Part shown: one piece after another, positions 42,801-59,722 of the stretch | Layout: each line of letters opens with the position of its first letter | Numbering within the stretch: position 1 is the first letter of the stretch | Assembly: GCF_030035675.1 (NCBI RefSeq) | Contig: NC_084497.1 | Location: 27,699,955 to 27,763,954, forward strand | Direction: 5' to 3' | Origin: Rhineura floridana | Taxonomy: Eukaryota > Chordata > Lepidosauria > Squamata > Rhineuridae | DNA length: 64,000 nucleotides | Program-made: the position numbers and the translations under genes | Notes under the pieces: model-generated | Databases searched by the model: none | What the model was told of the DNA's origin: nothing | What the model saw: the letters and a program-made list of their open reading frames with translations, nothing else

Positions 42801-45800
42801 TACAAGTGTGAAAGTGGGAGGTGTGGTTTGCCACGAAGCTCAGCCTCCTTCCTGTTTGAAGGTGTTTCTCCATGTCACTTTTATTTTTATTGCACAGCCG
42901 GGGCTCAGCTGAGCCCCATCACCGAAAATAGTCAGCACGCAAATGACTCAATCTCAGCTCTGAGAAAGCCTTGGGTGGGAGATGTTGGCAGTACCTTGTG
43001 AAGACTGTCAGGCGTTGCTATGATAACAGCGTCTGCAAACCTCTCTCTCGCGGCTGCCCTTCTCCAGTCTTAAGGGAAGCAGACAATGAAGGTGAACAGT
43101 AGAAGCCGAAAATGGCACATATCTTATTGCTTGGGTCTCTTATTTTTTTAAAAAATAAATAAATAATAATTTATACACCACTATATCCTAAAATGGCATC
43201 TGTGCGGTTTACGACTATAAAATCATTTATAAAATCCATACAGAATGAAAATGCACAATAAAACCATTCCATCAAAACATTAATAACACCCATATTTAAA
43301 ATATACAATACAACGAGCCTATGAAAAAGCATAACAATGAAGAGTTTAAACATTTATTTTATTTATTTATTGTGATCAATGGACGGCTGAATATTATCAC
43401 AGGGGATCTCCCCCCCCATTCTCTCTCTATTCCACTTTTCTCCCCCACTTCCCCCTTCTCTCCCTATGCCACTCCTATTCTTCATTTTCCCCATCCTTGC
43501 TTCCTGCAGTCCTACTGAGGACCCTGCAGGAAATGAAAATATAATACTGAATGCACACCATCAAACACATTGTCTTCATGAATGTGATGTGCTTCCTGGA
43601 GCTTCTTCCTTGCAATGGCACGGGGATCTGCGACACCAACCACCTAACGGAGGGAGAGAGAAAACAATCAGCATCTCACCAGCAGCGAGCCGGACTGTGG
43701 CAGCCCAGGGCAGACAATTTCAATACCATGGAAAAAGCATCGCGCTGCGCCAAGGGCAATTTAAACTCTACTTTCAAGTACTGTTTTGGGGGATGCACCC
43801 ATGGCAGCAACAGAGCACCAGAGAAGGTCTCCAATTAAATTTTGGACAAGACTGCAGTTGCACCATTCATTTAAAGCGCTTTCCCTCACAGAATCCTGGG
43901 AACTGTAGTTTGTTGTGGGTGCCGGGAATGGTAGTTCTATCTGGAGTAAACTACATTTCCCAGTATTCTTGAGGGGGTTATGTGCCTTCAATGTGCCTTC
44001 AATGTGCCTTGTGTACGCAACCTGCTTCCACCGAACACTTGGGGAGGCCACTTGTTGATCAATATAAAGTGAAATGGCCAAAATGGACCAGTCTTCTAAC
44101 TCTGTTTTCAAGGATGAGGAAATTCTTTCAGCCCAAGGGCCGCATTTCCTTCTGGGGGATGCTTGCTAGTCACAGGCAGAGCTAGAGGCAATATCAATAT
44201 AAATATTTTCTTCAGACAGCAGGCACTTGCTATACATGCACTCTCATACACCTCTCTGTCTCCCAGCAAAAATCTTCATCAGAGCGAGAGGACACATTCA
44301 AGCCAGACAAAAGCACTCAAGGAAGGTGCAAAACAGGCCTAGAAGGGAGACTGCACACAGGAGAGTCTCGAGGGCCAGTGAGAGAGACCTGGGGGCCACA
44401 TTCAGCCCTCCGGGGGCTACGATTCCTACCCCTCCTGTATATAAAGTGTTTTTAGTGCCTTGTTTGCCGCCCTGGGCTCCTGCTGGGAGGAAGGGCGGGA
44501 TACAAATTAAATAAATAAATAAATATAAATAAATAAATAAATAAATAATTTTTTCGAAAGGACAACAGCTCAGGAAGTAGAAGACCTGTTTTGCATGCAA
44601 AAGATCCCAGGTTCAAACAGACTCCCGCGTGAAGCTTTTAAGATGTCTCTATGGTTATGATACAGAATACAGTCGTCAGTGAGGCGTGGATGGGTGGGGA
44701 AAAATGCATTTTTCACTCGAAGAGGCTGAAGGATGGGGTTACGGGCGTTTATCAAAGCGCTGATGCCATCAGAAAGAGGAACAAGTGTTCTGTGTGCTCT
44801 GAACAACTCACGAGGAAGGAAAGAATGTGAAAGATAACAGAAATGGGCAATGTGCCCGGCCGGCAATGAAGAGATAAAACGGGATGGTCCGTAGCTCAGT
44901 GGCAGAGCTTCATCTTTACCCGTAGACAGTCCCAGGTTCAACCCCCAGCATCTCTAGTTAGGGCTGAAGGAGAAAAAAACCTGTCTGAAACCTTGGAGAG
45001 CTGCTGCCTGTTGGTGTAGCCAGTACTGGGCTAGATGGACCAAGGATCAAATTCTGTATAAAGCAGCTTCCTATGTGGAAGAGCCTCTGCTTTGCATACC
45101 AAAGGCCCCAGGTTCAATCCCCAGCATCTCCAGGTAGGGCTGGGAGAGATTCCTGCCTGAAATCCTGGAGATCTGCTGCCAGTCAGTGCAGACAATACTG
45201 AGCTAAATAGTCAGACTCAGTATAAGGCAGCTTAAGCAATAAGCATGGGCTGCCATCTTTACAGCCAGGTTCTTGATGACACCCTCGTTGCCTTACGGAG
45301 AGATGGCAGGGCCATGGCACGTTGGAGGGCTGTGTGGCAATTTACGGACGGGCCGTAGCTCAGTGGTAGAGCACCAGCTTTACATGCAGAAGGTCCCAGG
45401 CTCAATCATCAGCATCTCCAGGTAGAGCCGGGAATATCCCCTGCCTGAGACCCTAGAGAACTGCTGCCAGTCAGTGCAGACACTACTCAGCTAGCCTAAA
45501 TGGCGGCACCTACCCTGTGGAACTCCATCCCCTTAAACATTAGACAGGCGCCATCTCTGTTATCTTTTCGGCACCTACTGAAGACCTTCCTCTTTCAACA
45601 AGCCTTTTAAGTAGAGACCTCATCCCAATCTGCCTCTGTGCTGGAAGCTTTTTAATATGTTTTTAAACCTTAAAAAAAAAAAAAAAAGGTTTTTAACCTT
45701 TTTTAAAAAAAGATGTCTTGAAAGCTTTTTAAAAATGTTTTTAAACATCTTTTGTTTTAATGTATTTTAATGTCTGTTTTTATGATGTTTTAAAGTGTTT

Positions 45801-47114
45801 TTAGTGCTTTTGATTGTTGCCCTGGACTCCTGCTGGAAGGGCGGGATATAAATCAAATAAATAAATAAATAAAATGCTCGTATTGTTTTGGAAAGTGCAA
45901 GTTAAGCAGGCTCCCCTTTAAATTCAACTGAATCAAATTGATCAGTCTAACTAGGACTGCACACTATTGTATCACAGGTCACAGACAGGCAGGAGTCAGG
46001 AGGCAACCAAGAAAGGACTTTGGAGTTGGAAATCATTAGTGAGGGTAGCAATCAGGGATATAGCCACAAAAAGCTGAGAATGGAGAGGGGTTGGGCTTTG
46101 GAAGCCTGTCCCCCGCCCTCAGGCCTCTCTCCTGACTTTTCTGCTTTCATTTAAGGTAAATCTCTAAGGCCTTTTGCTTACAACTATAAGGAAAAATGTA
46201 TAGGCAGGTATACAGAGCCAGTGCGGTGTAACAGAGTGTTGGACCGGGACCTGGGAGTCCAGGGTTCAACTCCCTGCTTCGCCGTGAAGCTCACTCAGTG
46301 AACTTGGGCCAGTCACTATCTCTCAGCCTACGCTATCTAACAGGGCTGTTGTGAAGATAACATCAGGAGGAGGAGAACCATGTTTGGATGCCACCTCGAG
46401 GTCCTGGGAGTAGGAATGGGCGATAATTTCAATTCAGTTCACATTTCAAGCTGAATCTATCAAATCTGCACTTTCTGAAACAATATGAGAATCAACACAC
46501 ACCCGCCGTCCTTCGAAATCCACACTTGTTTGAATTTTGTGATGCAGTTCGCCATCCAAAATAATGTTTACAAAAATGTGCACGTTAGGGGAAAGCATGG
46601 CCAAAAATGAAAATGCGAGTGAAGACATCACAGAAAAATGTGTGAGATGATGCGAAATTGCTTGTAAAAATGTGTGCCTTAGTCAAAACTGCCTGCGGAA
46701 ATGTGCTTATTAGGAGAAAGTCACATTAAAATACTGGAGAATTTTCACGACGATTTAAAAAAAAAGAATTGCAAATTGCTACAGAATTGTGAACACAATT
46801 TAAGTTTGGAAAAAGGAGGAAACTGTTTCAGCACCTCGGACAACTCCTTGAAAGTTTGGACTAAAACTCTGAGTGGATCCCTCTGACCCATTGCCCCGGA
46901 GCTCCCAGCCGTCACCTCCTTGAAGTGTTTTATTATTTATTTATTTATTTATTATTTGATTTATTTTCTGCCCTTCCTCCCGGCAGGAGCCCAGTCTTGT
47001 GGACACAAAGAACAACCTTACCTTCATGCGCGCAGGATATATCTGAGCATAGGAAGAATAATTGCTTCCCCGATTTCCAGCTCCGACCACTAGAACGGTG
47101 ACTTGGAGAGACAT
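30722..47114 (-). CDS. Gfo/Idh/MocA-family NAD(P)-dependent oxidoreductase (complete)
   Basis: Thirteen coding exons join in frame to 424 residues: 47022-47114, 43559-43643, 42995-43068, 42362-42421, 40824-40931, 40141-40197, 37333-37463, 35806-35860, 35054-35146, 33923-34057, 33408-33509, 32198-32362 and 30722-30838. The N-terminal Rossmann fold has [10 protein letters not shown] (GxGxxG at 11-16), [15 protein letters not shown] and the family's catalytic strand LLEKPMA (Glu-Lys-Pro 100-102). The C-terminal sheet domain has [21 protein letters not shown] (His190, Asp191, Asp193) and a cysteine cluster (C229, C232, C238) in [16 protein letters not shown], all typical of bacterial sugar or inositol dehydrogenases of this family. 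It should be a soluble enzyme oxidising or reducing a polyol or sugar; the substrate is unknown. It is not GFOD1/2, DHDH or BLVRA. Uncharacterised relatives are, as I recall, annotated in fish and amphibians; I know of no human orthologue. The start could instead be an in-frame ATG nine codons upstream, but that ATG overlaps the likely acceptor. Confidence 0.9.
31447..31705 (-). mobile_element. CR1 3' end, second subfamily
   Basis: tagaatagtggagttgg, aaggccatcaagtccaac, then ggaagtttttcctgatg. This is the bird-like CR1 end related to (ATTCTATG)n. Confidence 0.83.
31960..32145 (-). mobile_element. tRNA-derived SINE, second family
   Basis: Inverted: cttcataggaagctgcc, gtctagctcagtactgtc, gcatgcaaagcagatgc. 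Confidence 0.8.
32198..32362 (-). CDS. Oxidoreductase coding exon 12
   Basis: Encodes [18 protein letters not shown] through [17 protein letters not shown]. Acceptor tctttctag, donor gtatgt, phase 0-0. Confidence 0.93.
32708..32935 (-). mobile_element. CR1 3' end
   Basis: Inverted tail: aacataagaagggcctg, cagtggcccatctagtcc, then the Met-Glu-Asp coding remnant. Confidence 0.83.
33168..33275. repeat. Rep-D palindromic element
   Basis: ctcagaacagacacactg and cagtgggtctactctgag. Confidence 0.78.
33408..33509 (-). CDS. Oxidoreductase coding exon 11
   Basis: Encodes [20 protein letters not shown] and the strand KTTIYGTK, a hallmark beta-sheet edge of the family. Acceptor cttgtcag, donor gtaaat. 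Confidence 0.93.
33923..34057 (-). CDS. Oxidoreductase coding exon 10
   Basis: Encodes 45 residues, from [20 protein letters not shown] to [15 protein letters not shown]. Acceptor cattcctag, donor gtaggc. Confidence 0.92.
34137..34352 (+). mobile_element. CR1 3' end
   Basis: Ends gatgctggactagacggg, gatccagcaggctcttctg, atgttcttat. Confidence 0.83.
34443..34655 (+). mobile_element. CR1 3' end, second subfamily
   Basis: Starts aacatcaggaaaaacctcc and ends gttggacttgatggcc, then ctctatgattcta. Confidence 0.85.
35054..35146 (-). CDS. Oxidoreductase coding exon 9 (Cys cluster)
   Basis: Encodes [20 protein letters not shown] and on to QAEK. Acceptor tttccttttag-like, donor gtaggt, phase 0-0. 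Confidence 0.92.
35385..35502. mobile_element. Rep-E palindromic element
   Basis: ccctctagatgtggctgg and cagcaacatccagcaacc, around caactcccatcagccctag. Confidence 0.75.
35806..35860 (-). CDS. Oxidoreductase coding exon 8
   Basis: Encodes [18 protein letters not shown] after a split arginine codon. Acceptor tttctttcag. The donor gttggc is weak and lies in a 16-base palindrome. Confidence 0.87.
36005..36322. mobile_element. Rep-F palindromic DNA transposon, whole
   Basis: Long inverted arms: catctgcactatacattt at the left and aaatgtatagtgcagatg at the right, with gggaactgtagtttgtt and its complement inside. Partial relatives are at 43.85-43.98 and 57.99-58.18 kb. Confidence 0.82.
36596..37081 (-). 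repeat. Rep-A element with an inserted fragment
   Basis: Full copy, tagggatgg to ccatcccta. About 50 bases near 36855-36905 (atcatgaagggac, ctgcacttctgaa) are not family sequence but match the end of Rep-C. Confidence 0.75.
37333..37463 (-). CDS. Oxidoreductase coding exon 7 (His/Asp motif)
   Basis: Encodes [15 protein letters not shown] and [15 protein letters not shown]. Acceptor cttccatccag, donor gtagaa, ends phase 2. A CR1 LINE begins about 35 bases upstream of the acceptor in the opposite orientation. Confidence 0.92.
37500..39163 (+). mobile_element. CR1 LINE, 5'-truncated, internally deleted
   Basis: An open frame through 38951 encodes CR1 reverse-transcriptase motifs ([46 protein letters not shown]). 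It jumps at about 38672 from [10 protein letters not shown] to [10 protein letters not shown], so the YADD catalytic box and roughly 200 residues are missing. The 3' end has the CR1 tail (gatgctggactagatggg, then ttcttatg repeats). The frame is otherwise open, suggesting a fairly young copy, but it cannot be active by itself. Confidence 0.92.
39355..39575 (-). mobile_element. tRNA-headed SINE with BovB-like tail
   Basis: Same layout as at 16.9 kb: tagtggttaaggtgctgg, ggttcgaatcccc, shared tail. Confidence 0.88.
40141..40197 (-). CDS. Oxidoreductase coding exon 6
   Basis: Nineteen residues, [19 protein letters not shown], the helix-strand that opens the C-terminal domain. Donor gtaagt. Confidence 0.9.
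40824..40931 (-). CDS. Oxidoreductase coding exon 5
   Basis: Encodes [16 protein letters not shown] and [15 protein letters not shown]. Acceptor gatggatcag, donor gtatat, phase 0-0. Confidence 0.9.
41003..41100. mobile_element. Rep-E palindromic element, left end short
   Basis: ttggactacaattcccat, ggttgatggaagctgtcg, aaacatctcaagaacc. Confidence 0.7.
41210..41345. mobile_element. Rep-E palindromic element, nearly whole
   Basis: agggatggagaacctgtgg, ctccagatgctaccagac and, at the far end, acatctggaggacacattt. Confidence 0.82.
41397..41515. mobile_element. Rep-E palindromic element
   Basis: gctggactccagctcccatc and gagctgcagtccaaaaacat, then ctggaggggcacagg. Confidence 0.75.
41508..41680 (+). 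mobile_element. CR1 3' end
   Basis: Tail with gaagctggactagatagg and a worn ttcataggttctcatg end. Confidence 0.78.
42362..42421 (-). CDS. Oxidoreductase coding exon 4 (EKP motif)
   Basis: Twenty residues, [20 protein letters not shown], with the catalytic Glu-Lys-Pro. The acceptor cgtttcag appears to lie inside a Rep-A element. Confidence 0.9.
42422..42802 (+). repeat. Rep-A element touching a splice site
   Basis: The family match ends exactly at exon 4 of the oxidoreductase gene, and the acceptor cgtttcag is part of it. The other end is tttccacccctac. Confidence 0.72.
42995..43068 (-). CDS. Oxidoreductase coding exon 3
   Basis: Encodes [20 protein letters not shown], the strand ending the first Rossmann half. 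Phase 1 to 0, acceptor cccttaag, donor gtactg. Confidence 0.88.
43559..43643 (-). CDS. Oxidoreductase coding exon 2
   Basis: Encodes [15 protein letters not shown] and EDNVFD, phase 0 to 1. Acceptor ccgttag, donor gtgtgc. Confidence 0.88.
43845..43985. mobile_element. Rep-F fragment
   Basis: atttaaagcgctttccc, gggaactgtagtttgttg, then an inverted half. Confidence 0.65.
44883..45080 (+). mobile_element. tRNA-derived SINE, second family
   Basis: ggtccgtagctcagtggc, aggttcaacccccagc, taaagcagcttcctatg. Confidence 0.8.
45080..45240 (+). mobile_element. tRNA-derived SINE, second family
   Basis: gcctctgctttgcatac, aggttcaatccccagc, tcagtataaggcagctt. It abuts the preceding copy. Confidence 0.78.
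45348..45497 (+). mobile_element. tRNA-derived SINE, second family
   Basis: gggccgtagctcagtgg, tagagcaccagc, aggctcaatcatcagc; the 3' end is lost. Confidence 0.78.
45500..45873 (+). repeat. Retroposon 3' end with (AATA)n tail, family 2
   Basis: aaacattagacaggcgcc, cagtgtttttagtgctt-like part, gccctggactcctgctgg, then aataaataaataaa. Relatives end at 44560 (plus) and begin at 57.5 kb. Confidence 0.7.
45875..45945 (-). repeat. Rep-A fragment
   Basis: Matches the family end: tattgttttggaaagtgc, then aattcaactgaatcaaa. Confidence 0.55.
46205..46405 (+). mobile_element. tRNA-headed SINE
   Basis: agccagtgcggtgtaac, gttggaccgggacctggg, ccagggttcaactccc, then the body ggttgttgtgaagata-like and caccttgagg-like parts. 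Confidence 0.72.
46411..46835 (+). repeat. Rep-A element, right end lost
   Basis: Begins taggaatggg and follows the family to about ggaggaaactg, where it stops without the usual terminus. Confidence 0.72.
47022..47114 (-). CDS. Oxidoreductase coding exon 1 of 13
   Basis: [16 protein letters not shown] sets the dinucleotide-binding start. The exon probably begins at 47132 after tggatgcag, with a noncoding exon upstream near 47.6-47.8 kb. Donor gtaagg. Confidence 0.85.
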
Positions 47115-47844
47115 CTGAGCACGGCCTTTGGTCTGCATCCAGGAAACAAAAATATTGGTTTTCAAACAGACTTCAGGACAGCCGCTTCCCTGCTCAACTG
47201 GTTAGCATATACCGATTTATTTATTTTGCATAGGCTTGGCTTGCTTGGTTTGTTTTGCTAATCTTGGCAGAGATTCAAGGAACCATAAAGAGCTGTGAAG
47301 CCTCAAACCTTGATCAGCAGCTTCTAAAATGTTGCCGTGCATTGCCCCTACAATTTCAAGCCAACTTCTTAATCCAGCTTGAAGAAGATCACCCACTGCG
47401 CTTAATGGGGATTGGAGCCCTGGTCGCCCACGGTCCTAGTCACCACACTCTACCCACTACACCACACTGGCTGAATAACAAGCGCTGGACATTTGGTTAA
47501 ACTGAAACTGGCAAAGATAGGTTTGCTCCCACGTTCAAAACACTGCCCTGTCTTGAAAAGGAACTCACCTATTCTTTTCCCGCTAACAACGTCCCTTCCC
47601 AACAGCGCTTCTCTCTGCAATAAAAGGATCTCCTGTCTGCGTTGGATTGCATTACAAAGGAGCCATTGTCTGCACTCACCTAACAGGGAAGCTTCCGCTG
47701 CGCCCTCGAGGCTTTCAGAACAACCCGGACTTTGGCATGCCCAGCTGGGCACACAGCCATAGCCACGCCCCCTCTCCCTGGATGCGGGTCTTTCCACGCT
47801 GAAGGCAACCAATGAGCGCGGACGACGTGATCCCGGAAGGATTC

Positions 47845-48010
47845 TGTGTTTGTTGTTATGTGCCGTCAAATCAATTGCGACTGATGGCGACCCTGTGAAT
47901 CAGCGACCGCCAGTAGCAACTGTCGTGAACCACCTGTTCAGATCTTGTCAGTTCAGGTCTGTGGCTTCCTTGATGGAATCAAGCCATCTCTTGTTTGGCC
48001 TTCCTCTTTT
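47845..48010 (-). mobile_element. BovB LINE 3' end, inverted
   Basis: gttgttatgtgccgtcaa, cagatcttgtcag, gatggaatcaagccatc: the same 3' region as at 5.6 kb, read in reverse. Confidence 0.8.
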
Positions 48011-48039
48011 TCTACTCCCTGCTGTTTTTCCCAGCCCTC

Positions 48040-48660
48040 CTCCTCCCCTCCTTGCCCCTCCTCCAGGTCAGTTTCACCTATCTTAAACAGGATCGCACAG
48101 AAGTAAATCCCACTGAACTCAAAAAGCATGCACATGAGCAAACCTGCCTTCCTTCCCTCCTCCCCCGTCCTTCTTGCCCCTTCCCTCCCCCTTCCTTTGC
48201 CCCTCCCCTCCTCCTCCCCCATTGTCAGTTTTACCTAGTTTAAGCATGATTGCATGGGATTAAATCCCATTGAACTCAATAAGCATGCAAATGGTCAAAT
48301 CTGCCCTCCCCTCCTCCTCCCTCCCATCACCTCCCTTTTGCCCCTTCACTCCCCCTTCCTTTGCCCCTCTCCCCTCTCCATCCCCTCCCCCCTCCCACTG
48401 CTTCCTCTCCCCCCTTCCTCCTTCCCTGTCCTCTCCCCTCCCCCTCCTCCTACACCTTCATCAGTTTTACCTAGCCTAACCATGATTGCATGGGAGTAAA
48501 TCCCATTGAACTCAATAAGCATGCAAATGATCAGACCTGCCTTTCCCTCCCTTCCACCTTCTCTCCTTTCCTCCTCCCCTCTTCCTTCTCCCCTGTCCAC
48601 TCCAGCCCTCCCCCCCTCCTCTTCCCTCAATGATCAGTTTTACGTATCCTAAGCATGATT
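48040..48660. repeat. Pyrimidine-rich tandem repeat
   Basis: A block containing aaatcccattgaactcaa and gcatgcaaatg recurs near 48090, 48249 and 48484, with a stub at 48657. Stretches of about 100-180 bases that are nearly all C and T on plus separate the blocks. Confidence 0.85.
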
Positions 48661-48689
48661 GTTCCATGTATTTCTGTAAACAGCTAGAC

Positions 48690-48972
48690 TGGTGAGGACT
48701 AGGGAGAGGGCTTTTTCAATTGTGGCCCCCACTTTGTGGAATTCCCTCCCAAATGATCTCCGCCATGCCCCCGCTATGATGAGCTTCTGCCGGGCCTTGA
48801 AGACCTGGCTCTTCGGGCAGGCTTTTGGGGTGGGTTAGGTTTTATTATTATTGTTGAGATTTTTTAATGTTTTAATGTATTTGTATGTTTTTATTTTGTA
48901 CGTCGCCCAGAGCGGCTGAACAGCCAGCCAGATGGGCGACTAATAAATTTAATAAATAAATAAATAATAATA
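48690..48972 (+). repeat. Retroposon 3' end with (AATA)n tail, family 1
   Basis: Longest copy: ggactagggagagggc, then gatgagcttctgccggg, acgtcgcccagagcggc and the tail. Confidence 0.78.
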
Positions 48973-49137
48973 AACCACTCTGAGCACCTACGCAGCCTGT
49001 AACAGGTTACTTCCAGAGGGATGTTCTCCTCCAGGTAGTGTGTGTGTGTGTGGGGAGGGAGGACCTGTTTATTTGAAAGGGCAGGTTAGACTTTTTAGAC
49101 CAAACAAGTCATAATTTGAGCCATAACTTCAGCCATG

Positions 49138-49330
49138 AAGTCCCTAAGAAGAGTCCTCCTGGATCAGATTAAAGGCCCATCTAATCCAGCATCCTGTTCT
49201 CACAGTGGCCGACCAGTTGCCTATGGGAAACACGCAAGCAGGACCCGAGTGCAAGGAGCACTTGATGGGTGGAGCCACAGGAAAAAATGGTCGGAGCAAC
49301 AAATCCAGTTGTTACCTGTGCCTCTTCCAT
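49138..49330 (-). mobile_element. CR1 3' end
   Basis: Inverted tail: gaagagtcctcctggatc, then catctaatccagcatcc. It lies beyond the 3' end of SLC45A1. Confidence 0.78.
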
Positions 49331-49682
49331 CCTCCTACTGAGGTAGATGTAAAGCAAGGCAAGGGCAGGGGGGGGGTGCACCTGGAGGAGAGTCATGAGG
49401 CCGGAGAGAGACGCTTGGGGCCAGTCACAATCTCTCGGCCTACCCGTCCTTCCAGGGTTGTTGTGAGAATAAAACGGGTGAGGATGGTGAGGAGAACCTT
49501 GTACACCTCCTTCAGCCCCTTGGAGGACAGTAGCAAAGAAAATGCAGCCCACCCTTGGCTTGATGCACCTTCCAGAGCTGTTGTGAGGAGGACGGGACAA
49601 AAAATGGAAATTGCTGAGGCCTCTCCTGTCCCCACCTCCCCTCTGCATTTAAAGACGTCAAAGGAGTCATGTGTTTGATTTT

Positions 49683-49688
49683 TTTATT
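49683..49688 (-). promoter_or_regulatory. SLC45A1 poly(A) signal
   Basis: AATAAA on the minus strand about 120 bases past the stop, giving a short 3' UTR. Confidence 0.6.
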
Positions 49689-49809
49689 ATTACGAGGTGC
49701 ACAGCTCTGCAGCTGGCCTCCTTCCATTGTCTCTTCCATAGCACCGTGGCATCGGATCGTGGCGTGGGATCCCACCCACCCACCTGCCGCCTCTGCCTCC
49801 ACTCCGACC

Positions 49810-58836
<9,027 letters not shown>

Positions 58837-58861
58837 CACGGATTTGCCTGCAGGGAAAAGG

Positions 58862-58940
58862 CAATCATGGAACAGTTGAGTTCGAAGGGGCCTATAAAGC
58901 CATCAAGTTCAACCCCCTGCTCAGTGCTGGAATCCAAATA
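58862..58940 (-). mobile_element. CR1 3' end, second subfamily, short
   Basis: aatcatggaacagttgag, then aagccatcaagttcaacc, just upstream of the first SLC45A1 coding exon. Confidence 0.78.
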
Positions 58941-58974
58941 AAAAATGCATACTCGCTTCTGATTTACAGCAGGG

Positions 58975-59085
58975 AGGGGGCTCCTGTGTCCTTCCAGATG
59001 TTACCAGGCTACATTTCCCATCATGCTTGGCCGTCTTAGAGCTGGAGTTCAGTAACATCTGGAGAGCCACAGGTTCCCCAGGCTT
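58975..59085. mobile_element. Rep-E palindromic element
   Basis: ccttccagatgttaccagg and agtaacatctggagagcc, then acaggttcccc. Confidence 0.78.
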
Positions 59086-59104
59086 GATTTTCACCCTTTA
59101 TGGG

Positions 59105-59340
59105 CTGCCCTATACAAGCATGAGAACAGCCCTGCCAGATCTGGCTGGCCCATCTAGTCCACCCTCTTCTTCTCTCAGCGGCCAGCCAGTTGCTCCAATA
59201 GGAAGCTTCAAAGTAGGACCCGAGCGCAACGGCACGCTCCTGGCTTGTGATTCCTAGCAACTGGTAGTTGGAAGCATGCTACCTCTGACAGCGGAGGCAC
59301 AACATAGCCATTGTGGGTAGTGTCCACTGACAGCTTTGGA
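59105..59340 (-). mobile_element. CR1 3' end
   Basis: Inverted tail: agatctggctggcccatc, tagtccaccctcttc, then the coding remnant. Confidence 0.72.
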
Positions 59341-59722
59341 ATGGACTGCCTTCAAGTCAATCCCGACTTATGGCTATCCTATGAATAGGGTGTTCATGGT
59401 AAGCGGTCTTCAGAGGGGGTTTCCCATAGCCTCCCTCTGAGGCTAGTCCTCCCCAGCTGGCTAGGGCTTGCTCAGCTTGCCACAGCTGCACAAGCCAGCC
59501 CCTTCCTTGTCCGCAACTGCCAGCTGGGGGGCAACTGGGCTCCTTGGGACTATGCAGCTTGCCCACGGCTGCACAGGTGGCAGGGCACGTCACCCCTGAG
59601 CCACTCCCTGCGGGGGTGATCTTTAGCTGACCGTTGACACCCAGGAGACATGAGCAGGGATTGGAACTCACAGACTCTGGACTCCCAGCCAGGCTCTCCG
59701 CCCCACTGTGCTATACCAGCTG
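59338..59722 (-). mobile_element. tRNA-headed SINE, longer variant
   Basis: Shared tail at 59340-59440, then an unusual GC-rich middle of about 190 bases, then a worn tRNA-like head (gttccaatccctgc on minus). Confidence 0.6.
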
